Below are positions 10,978 through 19,515 of a DNA stretch of 64,000 bases, piece after piece. The notes beneath the pieces were generated by a model. The model had not been told where the DNA came from, did not search any database, and worked only from the letters and a program-made list of their open reading frames with translations. This DNA comes from Salinisphaera hydrothermalis C41B8 (lineage in GTDB: Bacteria; Pseudomonadota; Gammaproteobacteria; Nevskiales; Salinisphaeraceae), in contig NZ_APNK01000001.1 of the NCBI RefSeq assembly GCF_000732535.1, positions 306,440-370,439 of the forward strand. Direction: 5' to 3'. A program made the position numbers and the translations under genes. Numbering within the stretch: the first letter of the stretch is position 1; each line of letters opens with the position of its first letter.

Positions 10978-12300
10978 TCAGTCGACGCTGCGGATCGCGG
11001 CGTCGAGCACCTCGCACATGAAATCGATATCGCGGCGCTCGGCGATGAAGGGCGGGCCGAGCTGGACCGTATTGCCGCCAAAGCGCAGATACATACCACG
11101 ATCCCAGGCCGCTTGGGCGATCTTCCACGGCCGGTAGGTCGGGTCCTCGCCGGCAGTTTCGATCTCCAGCGCGCCGGCCAGACCGAGATTGCGGATATCC
11201 ACGATATGCGGCGCGCCGCGCAACGCGTGCAGTTGGTCTTCGAAATACGGCGCCAGTTCGGCCGCGCGCTCGACCATGCGATCGTTTTCGTAGATATCCA
11301 TGGCCGCGAGACCGGCCGCGCAGGCCAGCGGATGCGCCGAATAGGTATAGCCGTGGGCCAGCTCGACCGCGTGGTGCGGCCGCTCGGTATCCATGAACGT
11401 GTCGTAGATCGCGTCGCTGGTCACGACCGCGCCCATCGGCACCGCGCCATTGGTCAGGTTCTTGGCCAGCGTCATGATGTCCGGCGTCACGCCGAACAAC
11501 TCGGCACCGAAGCTGGCGCCGACCCGGCCGAAACCGTTGAGCACTTCGTCGAAGATCAGCAGGATATCGTGACGATCGCAGATCTCGCGCAGCCGCTTGA
11601 GATAGCCGGCCGGCGGCACGATCACACCGGCCGAACCGCTCATCGGCTCGACCATCACCGCCGCCACCGTATCCGCGCCGTGTTCGAGAATACGCTGCTC
11701 GAGAACATCGGCCACCTCGGCGCCGTGCTCGGGCACGCCGCGGGTGAAGCGATTGCTCTCGATCAGCGTATGCGGCAGGTGCTCGGTGGTCAGCATGTCG
11801 CCGAAGAACGCCTTGTTGCCGGGGATGCCGCCCATGCCGGTGCCGCCGACGTTAACCCCGTGATAACCCTTCTCGCGACCGATCAGCCGCGCTTTTTCCG
11901 GACGGCCACGGTGCGCCCAGTAGGCGCGGGCGATCTTGATCGCGGTATCGGCCGATTCGGAGCCCGAGTTGGTGAAGAACACATGTTCGAGCCCGGCCGG
12001 CACGATGTTCTTGACCCGCTCGGCCAGTTCGAAGGCCATCGGATGGGCGTACTGGAACGGCGGCACGTAATCGAGCGTTTTGGCCGTCTTGGCAATCGCC
12101 TCGGCGATCTCGGGCCGGCCATGGCCGAAGCTCGCGCACCAAAGCCCGGACAGACTGTCGAACACCTGGCGACCGTCGGCGTCGGTGTAATGACAGTCCT
12201 TGGCGGCCACCATCAGTTTCGGGTTGGCCTTGAACTGACGGTTGCCGGAAAACGGCATCCAGTAGCTATCGAAATCCAGCGTTTGTGCAATGTCAGCCAT
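10978..12300 (-). CDS. class III omega-aminotransferase, probable beta-alanine:pyruvate transaminase
   Basis: The 440-residue product is a PLP-dependent class III aminotransferase. Seen are the substrate-side SLSGLWC segment (about residue 49), NSGSESADTA (111-120), the PLP-ring aspartate D251 in IFDEV and the Schiff-base lysine K280 in TLAKNLTNG. The SLSGLWCASFGHG and YVPPFQYAHP segments are those of beta-alanine:pyruvate transaminases. Ald and MmsA follow on the same strand, which supports beta-alanine to malonate semialdehyde as the reaction. Taurine or another omega-amine remains possible, though no sulfoacetaldehyde acetyltransferase is present nearby. GGAG precedes the ATG. A divergent LysR gene lies about 110 bases upstream. 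Confidence 0.9.
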   Translation of the reverse strand: MADIAQTLDFDSYWMPFSGNRQFKANPKLMVAAKDCHYTDADGRQVFDSLSGLWCASFGHGRPEIAEAIAKTAKTLDYVPPFQYAHPMAFELAERVKNIVPAGLEHVFFTNSGSESADTAIKIARAYWAHRGRPEKARLIGREKGYHGVNVGGTGMGGIPGNKAFFGDMLTTEHLPHTLIESNRFTRGVPEHGAEVADVLEQRILEHGADTVAAVMVEPMSGSAGVIVPPAGYLKRLREICDRHDILLIFDEVLNGFGRVGASFGAELFGVTPDIMTLAKNLTNGAVPMGAVVTSDAIYDTFMDTERPHHAVELAHGYTYSAHPLACAAGLAAMDIYENDRMVERAAELAPYFEDQLHALRGAPHIVDIRNLGLAGALEIETAGEDPTYRPWKIAQAAWDRGMYLRFGGNTVQLGPPFIAERRDIDFMCEVLDAAIRSVD

Positions 12301-12348
12301 GACGAGCTCCGGTCGACGAACGATGACTGAGACTAGGCCGATTCGATA

Positions 12349-12380
12349 CGTGATTAAATATGGAAGTTTTTTAATTCACG
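12349..12380. promoter_or_regulatory. imperfect dyad in the lysR / aminotransferase intergenic region
   Basis: CGTGATTAA (12349-12357) and TTAATTCACG (12371-12380) form an inverted repeat with one extra base in the right arm, in a markedly AT-rich 100-base spacer between divergent genes. Position and size fit the binding region of a LysR-type regulator that controls both its own gene and the aminotransferase. Inferred from sequence only. Confidence 0.5.
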
Positions 12381-12411
12381 TTATATTCCATTAAAGCATG
12401 TGGAGTCCGTC

Positions 12412-13350
12412 ATGAAACGCGGCGTCGAACGGCTTGGCCAGATCAGCGATATCGACCTGCGGCTGCTGCGTGTCTTTCGGGCGGTGGTGGACGCGGCCGG
12501 TTTTACCCCGGCGGCGGCCCTCTTGGGCATCAGCCGTTCGGCCGTTTCCATCCATATGGGCGAGCTGGAAACACGGCTCGGTTTCACGCTCTGCCAGCGC
12601 GGGCGCTCGGGGTTCGTGCTCACCGCCGAGGGCGAGGCCGTCGACCAGGCCGCGCGGCGCTTGATCGCGCATCTGCAGAGTTTTCGCAACGAGGTGAACG
12701 CGCTGCACCACGAGCTCCGCGGCGAACTTAATATCGGCATCACCGACAACCTGGTCACCCTGCCGGAGATGCGGATCACCGACGCGCTCGCCGCGCTCAA
12801 GGATCGCGGCCCGGCGGTGCATACCAATATCCACATGATGCCGCCGGGCCATATTGAAACCGCGGTACTCGACGGGCGCCTGCATGTCGGCGTCACCCCG
12901 GCCCTGTCGCGGCTTGCCGCCCTGGATTACATCGCGCTGTACACCGAGCAGACGCTGCTCTATGCCGCGGTCAGCCATCCGCTCGCCAGCACAGAGGCAC
13001 CGACAGTGGCCGCGATTGAAGCCGCCGATGCCGTACTGCCGGCCTACCCGCTATCCGACGAGGCCCAGGCGGTGGTCGACCGTCTCAACCACACGGCCAC
13101 GGCCAGCGAACGCGAAGGTATTGCGTTTCTCGTACTCACCGGGCGCTATATCGGTCTGTTGCCCGAACACTATGCCCAGCGCTGGGTCGATGCCGGCCGG
13201 CTGGTTGCCCTGCGGCCGGACATCTTCAGCTATGCCATCGATTACCACACGATCACCCGCAGCGGCCGACGCCCGAATCGCGTACTCGATACGTTTCTGG
13301 ACCGCCTCGTGTCCGGGCCGATGGGGACTCACGCGAGTCGCCAGAAGTGA
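12412..13350 (+). CDS. LysR-family transcriptional regulator of the omega-aminotransferase genes
   Basis: The 312-residue protein has an N-terminal winged helix-turn-helix (about residues 12-70, with AALLGISRSAVSIHMGELE) and a LysR effector-binding domain. The ATG at 12412 follows GGAG by six bases and is preferred over the in-frame GTG at 12400. It is divergent from the aminotransferase, the usual arrangement for a LysR protein that activates the neighbouring catabolic genes. The ligand is probably the amine substrate or an intermediate, but this is inference. Confidence 0.9.
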   Translation: MKRGVERLGQISDIDLRLLRVFRAVVDAAGFTPAAALLGISRSAVSIHMGELETRLGFTLCQRGRSGFVLTAEGEAVDQAARRLIAHLQSFRNEVNALHHELRGELNIGITDNLVTLPEMRITDALAALKDRGPAVHTNIHMMPPGHIETAVLDGRLHVGVTPALSRLAALDYIALYTEQTLLYAAVSHPLASTEAPTVAAIEAADAVLPAYPLSDEAQAVVDRLNHTATASEREGIAFLVLTGRYIGLLPEHYAQRWVDAGRLVALRPDIFSYAIDYHTITRSGRRPNRVLDTFLDRLVSGPMGTHASRQK

Positions 13351-13817
13351 CCGCGTCGTCCACGATCTACGCGTCGAAGCCGAAGACGTTTGACCCGCAG
13401 ATTTCGTAGATGACACAGCTTCTTTAAAGCAGTGATAGAAACCCGCATTCGCGGCTTCCGCACCGTTACCGCGCCCACGCGTCACGACAAGACAACGACA
13501 CGCTCTCCATCTGCAATCTGCGCCATCTGCAAAATCTGCGGATAAACAAGGAACGCAGCCGCCCGGCTCAAGCCGTTGCCGATCGCGCCAGCCATCGACA
13601 TCGCCGGGCTTTATCTAGGTCACGATCCCAAGCCACAAGCGGTTTGATCCGCAGATGACGCGGCTTTTCAAGCTATGCAAGAAAGTCGCGTTCGCGGCTC
13701 TCTCACAGCTACCGCGCCCGTCCATGCATCACAAGAAGAGAATGACAACAATCCAGTCTTCTTCAATCTGCGCCATCTGCGAAATCTGCGGATAAACAAG
13801 GATCGCAGGCGCCTAGC
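13351..13817. other. gene-free stretch occupied by two copies of a non-coding repeat
   Basis: No convincing coding region lies between lysR and glcF. Almost the whole stretch is two diverged copies (about 13388-13575 and 13641-13825) of the same sequence, described separately. The short open frames here have no family-like composition. Confidence 0.75.
13388..13575. repeat. CGCAGAT/ATCTGCG repeat element, copy 1
   Basis: The copy opens with CGCAGAT at 13396-13402 and closes with four ATCTGC(G/A) units starting at 13509, 13516, 13525 and 13534 (spacing 7, 9, 9). It is then followed by GGATAAACAAGGA. The opening unit is the reverse complement of the closing units, so the element has terminal inverted repeats about 145 bases apart. 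It aligns along its length with copy 2, sharing TTCGCGGCT, TACCGCGCCC and the GGATAAACAAGGA tail. It carries no open frame of its own. Confidence 0.8.
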
Positions 13818-13825
13818 TCAAGCGG
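13641..13825. repeat. CGCAGAT/ATCTGCG repeat element, copy 2
   Basis: The second copy starts 254 bases after the first. CGCAGAT lies at 13650-13656 and three ATCTGCG units start at 13766, 13775 and 13784 at an exact 9-base period, followed by the same GGATAAACAAGGA tail and a CTCAAGC segment. Its right end runs a few bases into the 3' end of glcF. Differences from copy 1 are scattered substitutions and small gaps, as expected for an old duplication or two independent insertions. Confidence 0.8.
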
Positions 13826-15071
13826 CCGCTGCTCGCACCGGTTTAAGCGCTTCGGGCTCCAGCAATTCGATCCAGTGTCGCACCGGCACGCCGGCCGCGG
13901 CTTCCAGATGCAACTGGCACCCCACGTTGGCGGTAACGATCACCTCGGGGTTGTCGGCGCCCAGTGACGAGAGTTTGTCGGCCCGCAGCTGGTTGGCGAT
14001 CTCCGGCTGGAGGATCGAATACGAGCCGGCTGAACCGCAGCATAGATGCGCGTTGGAAACATGCGTGAGCTTGTAACCGGCGCCGGCGAGAATCACGCCG
14101 ATCTTGTCGTGCAGGCCGGGCGCATTCTGCAGCGTGCACGGCGGGTGATAGGCTACACGCCGGCCGCCGCCGATATCGGCGAGTGCGGACAGGTCTTCGT
14201 CGGCCAGAATATCGCTGAGATCGCGAGCCAGTTCGGAGACGCGCGCTGCTTTTTCGGCATAGGCCGGGTCGTTGCGCAGCATGTACCCGTACTCGGTGAT
14301 CGACGCGCCGCAGCCGCTGGCGGTGATCACGATCGCTTCCGCCCCCTGCTCGATGTACGGCCACCAGGCATCGATATTGGCGCGTGCGAAGTCATGGGCT
14401 TCGGCGCGATGCGACAGATGCTGCGACAACGCGCCGCAGCAGCCCGCCCCGCTGGCCGCGACCAGTCGGATACCCAGCTGGTCCAGGATGCGCGCCGCGT
14501 GAGCATTGGTATTCGGCGTCGCGACCGGCTGCACGCAGCCGTCGTGTACGAGCATCAGGCGCGAGCGCTCGCTCGCTTGTGGCCAGTCGACGCGGGGGCG
14601 GCGCGGCGGCAGTTTCTGGCGCAGCGGTGCGAGCCGCCCGACCAGAAACGGGCGGGCGATCTGGCCCAGCGCATGGACTACTGCAAACCGACGCCGATAG
14701 GCGACGACGTGGCGCAACAACCAGCGCAGCCAGCGCTCCCGCGCCGGCCGCTCGACCTGGCGATCTACCAGATCGCGGCCGATATCGGCCAGCTTGGCGT
14801 ACTCCACGCCCGACGGACAGGTGGTTTCGCAGGCGCGGCAGGTCAGACAGCGATCCAGATGGTACTGGGTCTTCTCGGTCGGTGTTTCGCCTTCGAGCAC
14901 CTGCTTGATCAGATAGATCCGCCCGCGCGGGCCGTCTCGCTCGTCGCCCAGCAGTTGGTAGGTCGGACAGGTCGCGGTACAGAAGCCGCAATGGGTACAG
15001 GCACGCAGGATACGATCGGCCTCGCGGCCGTCCTCGGTGTCACGCAGGGCGTCGATGATCGAGGTCTGCAT
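13818..15071 (-). CDS. glcF: glycolate oxidase iron-sulfur subunit
   Basis: The 417-residue GlcF carries two N-terminal [4Fe-4S] motifs: Cys25, 28, 31, 35 in CTHCGFCTATCP and Cys75, 78, 81, 85 in CLTCRACETTCP. Two C-terminal cysteine-rich CCG repeats follow (GCCGALSQH and CCGSAGSYS). It passes electrons from the GlcD/GlcE flavoprotein to the membrane quinone pool. The frame is open upstream to 15368, but the ATG at 15071 starts the family sequence and lies two bases past the glcE stop, so translation is probably coupled. The 3' end touches repeat copy 2. Confidence 0.94.
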   Translation of the reverse strand: MQTSIIDALRDTEDGREADRILRACTHCGFCTATCPTYQLLGDERDGPRGRIYLIKQVLEGETPTEKTQYHLDRCLTCRACETTCPSGVEYAKLADIGRDLVDRQVERPARERWLRWLLRHVVAYRRRFAVVHALGQIARPFLVGRLAPLRQKLPPRRPRVDWPQASERSRLMLVHDGCVQPVATPNTNAHAARILDQLGIRLVAASGAGCCGALSQHLSHRAEAHDFARANIDAWWPYIEQGAEAIVITASGCGASITEYGYMLRNDPAYAEKAARVSELARDLSDILADEDLSALADIGGGRRVAYHPPCTLQNAPGLHDKIGVILAGAGYKLTHVSNAHLCCGSAGSYSILQPEIANQLRADKLSSLGADNPEVIVTANVGCQLHLEAAAGVPVRHWIELLEPEALKPVRAAAA

Positions 15072-15073
15072 GG

Positions 15074-16162
15074 CTAGAACTCCGGGTCGATCCGGCCCGG
15101 GTTGAGAATACCCGCCGGATCCATCGAGTGTTTGAGGCGTTGCGAGAGCTGGCGCAGCGCCGCCGGCATGGGGTGCTGGCGCGGCCGGATCGGCTCGCCC
15201 GCCGCGTCCCGATACACGCTCGCATGCCCGCCATGCGCCGCGACCGCCGCGCGAATCGATTCGGGCGATTCGTCCGAAACCAGCCAGCGCTGGGCCCCGC
15301 CCCAGTCGAGCGCGGTTTCGCCGTGAAGATCGAGCGTTGGCGTGGCCGGCGCCACGGACAGGCGCCACAGCGGCGCGTCGCCGCGCGTGAAAAAGTCGCG
15401 ACGATGCTCGCGTACGTCGGCCCAGAATAGGGCATCGTCCGCCAGCGTTTCGCCGCCGAGCGTCTCCATCGCCGCGCTGACCGAGGATTCAGCGCCCGAG
15501 AGGCGCAGATAAGCGCGGCCGTCTTCCCAGTAGGCCGCCGTGATCGGCCACGGCCGCAGCCCCCAGGCATTAAAGCGTTCGATGGCCGTCGCCGCATCGA
15601 ATTCGAAGACGCGGGTGCGGCTGAAACGCGGCGCCGGCAGGACCTTGAGGCTGATCTCGGCCAGCACGCCCAGCGTGCCGTGGGCGCCGGCCATGAGCCG
15701 CGACAAGTCGTAGCCGGCCACGTTCTTCATGACCTCGCCGCCGAAACGCAGGACCTCGCCGCGGCCGTTGATGATCTTCGTACCGAGCACGAAATCACGG
15801 GCCGCTCCGGTATATGGCCGCCCCGGGCCGGAGATGCCGGTGGCGATAGTGCCGCCGAGCGTGGCGGTCTCGCCGTAGTGCGGGGGTTCGAAGGCGAGCC
15901 GCTGGCCTTCGGTATCCAGCGCGGCTTCGATCTCGGCCAGCAGGGTGCCGGCGCGGGCCGTCATCACCAGTTCGCCCGGGTCGTAGCTGACGACACCGCG
16001 GTACGCGGTGATATCGAGCTTTTCCGCGTTCGTGTCGGGCGGCGCCTCGCCGAGAAACGGCTTGCTACCACCGCCGGCGATCGTCAATGCGCGTCCCGCC
16101 TCGCAGGCATCCGCGACCTGGGCCGCCAGTCCGGCCAGCGTGGAATCGGTCGTCTCAGTCAT
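15074..16162 (-). CDS. glcE: glycolate oxidase FAD-binding subunit
   Basis: The 362-residue GlcE is a shortened FAD-linked oxidase of the PCMH fold. It has TIAGGGSKPFLG near residue 27, the ATLGGTIATGISGPGRP loop around 100-115 and GGEVMKNVAGYDLSRLMAG around 140. It is needed with GlcD and GlcF for glycolate oxidation to glyoxylate. It starts two bases after the glcD stop and ends two bases before the glcF start, a compact three-gene operon. Confidence 0.94.
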   Translation of the reverse strand: MTETTDSTLAGLAAQVADACEAGRALTIAGGGSKPFLGEAPPDTNAEKLDITAYRGVVSYDPGELVMTARAGTLLAEIEAALDTEGQRLAFEPPHYGETATLGGTIATGISGPGRPYTGAARDFVLGTKIINGRGEVLRFGGEVMKNVAGYDLSRLMAGAHGTLGVLAEISLKVLPAPRFSRTRVFEFDAATAIERFNAWGLRPWPITAAYWEDGRAYLRLSGAESSVSAAMETLGGETLADDALFWADVREHRRDFFTRGDAPLWRLSVAPATPTLDLHGETALDWGGAQRWLVSDESPESIRAAVAAHGGHASVYRDAAGEPIRPRQHPMPAALRQLSQRLKHSMDPAGILNPGRIDPEF

Positions 16163-16164
16163 GA

Positions 16165-17676
16165 TTACAGGCGTTCCAGTTCCGGGTGCGGCAGCTGACC
16201 GTGATGGACATGCATGGCGCCGAATTCGGCACAGCGATGCAGCGTCGGCACGGCCTTGTCCGGATTGAGCAGCGTCTTCGCATCGAACGCAGCCTTCACC
16301 GCATGGAACTGGGTGAGTTCAGCGGAGGGGAACTGCACGCACATCTGGTCGATCTTCTCCACGCCCACGCCGTGCTCGCCGGTGATGGTGCCGCCGTATT
16401 CCAGACACAGCCGGCAGATCGCCCCGCCGAAAGCCTCGGTGTTTTCGAGTTCGCCGGGCTGGTTCGCATCGTAAAGAATCAACGGATGCAGATTGCCGTC
16501 GCCGGCATGAAAGACATTGGCGACACGCTGGCCGTACTGCTCGGACAGCTCGCCGATACCGATCAGCACGTCGGCCAGCGCCCGTCGCGGAATCGTGCCG
16601 TCCATGCAGTAATAGTCCGGCGAGATCCGCCCCATGGCCGGGAACGCGGCCTTGCGACCGGCCCAGAACAACGCGCGTTCGACGTCGTCGCGCGAGATAC
16701 GGATATCGGTGGCACCGCTAGCCTCGACCACCTCGCGCACGCGGGCCATGTCGTCGGCCACCTCGCCTTCCGTGCCGTCGATTTCGCACAGCAGAATCGC
16801 GGCGGCATCGGTCGGATAACCGGCGTGCACGAATTCCTCGGTCGCCAGGATCGCCGGATGGTCGAGCATCTCCAGCCCCGCGGGCACGATGCCGGCCTTG
16901 ATGATCTCGGCGACCGCATTACCGGCCTTGCGGACGTCGTCGAAGGCAATCAGCGCGCACTGGGCCAGCTCCGGCTTGGGCAGCAGCTTGACCACCACCT
17001 CGACGATGACGCCGAGCAGGCCCTCCGAGCCGGTCATCAGCGCCAGCAGATCGTAGCCCGGCGAATCCAGCGCGGGGCTGCCGATGGTCAGCCGCTCGCC
17101 TTCGATGGTCACGATCTCGATCTGGACGATGTTGTTGGTGGTCAGCCCGTATTTCAGACAGTGCACGCCGCCCGAGTTCTCGGCCACGTTGCCGCCGATC
17201 GAGCAGGCGATCTGCGAGGAAGGGTCGGGCGCGTAGTACAACCCGAGATGGTCCACCGCCTGCGAAATCGCCAGGTTGCGTACGCCCGGCTGCACCGTCG
17301 CGCGCCGGTTCGCGGTGTCGATATCGAGAATACGATTGAACTTCGCCAGCGACAGCAGCACGCCGGATTCCAGCGGCAACGCGCCGCCCGACAACCCGGT
17401 ACCGGCCCCGCGGGCCACCACCGGCGTGTCATGGGCATGGCAGATACGCAGCACGGCCTGGACCTGCTCGATGGTCGACGGCAACACCGCCAGCATCGGC
17501 AGGCGCCGATAAGCCGACAGGCCGTCGCATTCGAACGGCCGCAGATCCTCTTCGGCATGCAGCACGATCTCTTCAGGCAGCTCGGCGGTCAGCGCCGCCC
17601 GCATCCGCGCCTTGGCATCGTTCTCGGGCGCGGGCGCACCTGCCCCGGCTGCGTGCGCAGCGGGCAGTTCCGACAT
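16165..17676 (-). CDS. glcD: glycolate oxidase catalytic flavoprotein subunit
   Basis: The 503-residue GlcD has the FAD-binding PCMH domain (VVARGAGTGLSGGALP, then ACSIGGNVAENSGGVHCLKYG) and the FAD-oxidase C-terminal domain with the NVFHAGDGNLHP and TGEHGVG motifs of D-2-hydroxyacid oxidases. It oxidises glycolate (or D-lactate) to glyoxylate. The ATG at 17676 follows a strong GGAGGAG. The open frame extends to 17865 but is not family-like there. First gene of glcDEF; no glcC regulator or malate synthase gene lies beside it. Confidence 0.94.
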   Translation of the reverse strand: MSELPAAHAAGAGAPAPENDAKARMRAALTAELPEEIVLHAEEDLRPFECDGLSAYRRLPMLAVLPSTIEQVQAVLRICHAHDTPVVARGAGTGLSGGALPLESGVLLSLAKFNRILDIDTANRRATVQPGVRNLAISQAVDHLGLYYAPDPSSQIACSIGGNVAENSGGVHCLKYGLTTNNIVQIEIVTIEGERLTIGSPALDSPGYDLLALMTGSEGLLGVIVEVVVKLLPKPELAQCALIAFDDVRKAGNAVAEIIKAGIVPAGLEMLDHPAILATEEFVHAGYPTDAAAILLCEIDGTEGEVADDMARVREVVEASGATDIRISRDDVERALFWAGRKAAFPAMGRISPDYYCMDGTIPRRALADVLIGIGELSEQYGQRVANVFHAGDGNLHPLILYDANQPGELENTEAFGGAICRLCLEYGGTITGEHGVGVEKIDQMCVQFPSAELTQFHAVKAAFDAKTLLNPDKAVPTLHRCAEFGAMHVHHGQLPHPELERL

Positions 17677-18041
17677 GATCTCCTCCATTGACCGTGATCC
17701 GCCGCTCGGCGGTGGGCCTTTGTACCGCGGACGGCGATAACCGCCGGGTCTTTGTTTTTCGACTATACGCCCGGCATGAAGCGGGTCAAGCGCTGGCCGG
17801 ATCGCCCGCGAGGAGGCCGGTACAAGCCTCGCTTGCCTCCGCCAGGGGCAGTGCCGCGCCGGCATTCACCCCGCTAGTCCGGCCCGGCGCCACCACGAAA
17901 AAGCGCGGTTGTCGCTCGCCGCCCGCGCCAAATCGCGACGAGCCGATCTTTTCGAGATGATATTGGTACGGAGGTCGGTATGGCGCTCTCCGCGACCAAC
18001 GTGCGGGGCTTTTACACGCCCCGCTATGAGACCGGCCTCTG
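17677..18041. other. 365-base gap upstream of glcD
   Basis: The part next to glcD holds its ribosome site and promoter (listed separately). The rest, up to the stop of the next minus-strand gene, contains only short overlapping frames. One minus-strand frame of 93 codons (17786-18067) has a plausible look but no recognised family or ribosome site, and it overlaps both neighbours' control or coding sequence. I do not call it. Confidence 0.5.
17762..17789 (-). promoter_or_regulatory. sigma-70 type promoter of glcDEF
   Basis: On the minus strand, TTGACC (-35, plus-strand 17784-17789) and TATAGT (-10, plus-strand 17762-17767) are separated by 16 bases. The predicted start is about 80 bases upstream of the glcD ATG. 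Both hexamers are close to consensus in an otherwise GC-rich setting. Confidence 0.65.
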
Positions 18042-18713
18042 TCAGCGGCTCGGCTGTCCGGCCTCACCGCGGGCGGCGTTCTGAACCTGCTCGCTCAGCC
18101 AGCGCTCCATTTTGCGACGCGCACGGCGATTGGTCAGCCGGCGGCTGTAGATCGAATCCGGCCGGAGCCGGTCGCTGTTCTCGCCGTGGACAACGAACTT
18201 ACGTTGCACGCCGATCGCTTCGCCGGACGGCCCGTAATTACAGATCACGGTCAGCTTGAAGTTGCGCACACCCATGCGCTTGACTGGGTTTTCGTCGCCG
18301 TCGATCAGGTCGTGCTGCTGGCCTGACTGGCGCAACAACGTCTGGAACGTGCCCAGATTCATGTACGAGCCGGTGTTCAACGGCCCCTGGCGGGTGATTT
18401 CCTGCGGATCGTTTTTGGCATTCCAAGGTTCAGCGTCATCAAAATCGGTGACCGAATCGCGAAATTTGCGCCCGTCCTCCAACTTCAGGCTGAGCACCAC
18501 GCACTGGATGTAAACCGGCTCGTGGCTCATGTTGCTGACGATCGCCACCGAATTGATCTGTTCGCCCCAGCCCTGATTGATCAGAATCCGGGCCTGGCGC
18601 TGCCGCTTGAACGCCTGGTACAGCAGGTGGGCATAAAACACCCACACCACCATCGTGCCGAAACTGGCAACTACGGACAGCGCCTTGGCGTTGGCCGTAA
18701 AAAACTCCCACAT
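18042..18713 (-). CDS. hypothetical membrane-anchored protein
   Basis: The 223-residue product has one N-terminal membrane segment (about residues 10-33) followed by a basic stretch KRQRQAR, so most of the chain should be cytoplasmic. The remainder is a beta-rich domain of unknown family and an arginine-rich C-terminus (NRRARRKMERW). GGAG precedes the ATG. It sits alone between glcD and a divergent ferritin-like gene. I do not recognise the family and assign no function. Confidence 0.75.
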   Translation of the reverse strand: MWEFFTANAKALSVVASFGTMVVWVFYAHLLYQAFKRQRQARILINQGWGEQINSVAIVSNMSHEPVYIQCVVLSLKLEDGRKFRDSVTDFDDAEPWNAKNDPQEITRQGPLNTGSYMNLGTFQTLLRQSGQQHDLIDGDENPVKRMGVRNFKLTVICNYGPSGEAIGVQRKFVVHGENSDRLRPDSIYSRRLTNRRARRKMERWLSEQVQNAARGEAGQPSR

Positions 18714-18965
18714 GATTTCGCTCCTGTGTTTGCGGGCGACAGAGCATGGGGCTCGATCTATGGCGGGACCATCGGTTCAACACGGCAGATCGCCTGGGAA
18801 CATCCCGTATTGAGGCCGCAGCGCGGGTCGTTACGCCGCGTTCATACCCGTGAATATCGAAACGAACGGGGCCCGGATCACCTACAGGATCGCCCGCATG
18901 TCGTGGCTTCCACAGGGCTGAAACCATGGCCGCTCATCCGAACATGCCATCCGGAGAAAACGCCC

Positions 18966-19460
18966 ATGCCATCCACCACTCTCAAGGATCTCTATGTTGC
19001 GTCGTTGCAGAAGATGTACACCGGCGAGAACGAGATTCTCGATGCCCTGCCGGGCATGATCGAAACAACCGAAAACGCCGGTCTGCAACAGGCGTTTCAG
19101 GATCACCGCGATGAAACCGCCAACCACGTCAAACGCCTCGAGGATTTGCTCAACGGCGTGAACGCGGACCTGGGCGACGCCGAGGCCCGCGGTATCGCCG
19201 GCCTGATCGCCGAAGGCGAAGACACGATCGGCTCCAACGCGTCGATCGAGGTCAAGGAAGCCGCCATGGTGGCGGTCGCGCAACAGATCGAGCATCTGGA
19301 AATCGCGGCCTACGGCACGCTGTGCACCTATGCCGAAATGCTCGGGCGCGGCGAGGACTTCAACCAGCTACAGCAGACACTCGACGAAGAGCGCCACACC
19401 GATTCGAAGCTCAACGAACTGGCCAAGGAAATCATCAACGGGCAGGCCCGCGGCGACTGA
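18966..19460 (+). CDS. DUF892 ferritin-like protein (YciE/YciF family)
   Basis: The 164-residue protein starts STTLKDLYVASLQKMYTGENEILDALP, the YciE/YciF opening, and continues as a four-helix bundle. Acidic and histidine residues at the expected helix positions (EQIEHLEIAAYGTL, EERHTDSKLNELA) suggest a di-metal centre. Family members are induced by osmotic and general stress; their biochemical role is unsettled. The ATG at 18966 follows GGAG. The longer frame from 18522 reads through non-coding sequence. A strong terminator follows directly, so it is monocistronic. Confidence 0.9.
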   Translation: MPSTTLKDLYVASLQKMYTGENEILDALPGMIETTENAGLQQAFQDHRDETANHVKRLEDLLNGVNADLGDAEARGIAGLIAEGEDTIGSNASIEVKEAAMVAVAQQIEHLEIAAYGTLCTYAEMLGRGEDFNQLQQTLDEERHTDSKLNELAKEIINGQARGD

Positions 19461-19465
19461 CGCCG

Positions 19466-19499
19466 GAGCCGGCCGACTGCTCGTTCGGCCGGCTCTTTT
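19466..19499 (+). terminator. Rho-independent terminator after the DUF892 gene
   Basis: GAGCCGGCCGA (19466-19476) and TCGGCCGGCTC (19485-19495) form a perfect 11-bp stem with an eight-base loop, followed at once by TTTT. It begins five bases after the stop codon and separates the gene from the convergent SDR gene. Confidence 0.85.
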
Positions 19500-19515
19500 C
19501 ATGACGGCGCCGGGT

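Noticed and set aside
9765..12330. plus-strand frames of 418 and 451 codons over ald and the aminotransferase
   Set aside because: Antisense shadows of two well-recognised enzymes.
13388..13825. possible CRISPR array
   Set aside because: The repeat units are 7-9 bases with 0-2 base gaps, so there are no spacers, and no cas gene is in the window.
17786..18067. 93-codon minus-strand frame before glcD
   Set aside because: Looks more protein-like than most shadows, but it overlaps the glcD promoter and the end of the 18042-18713 gene, has no ribosome site and matches no family I know.
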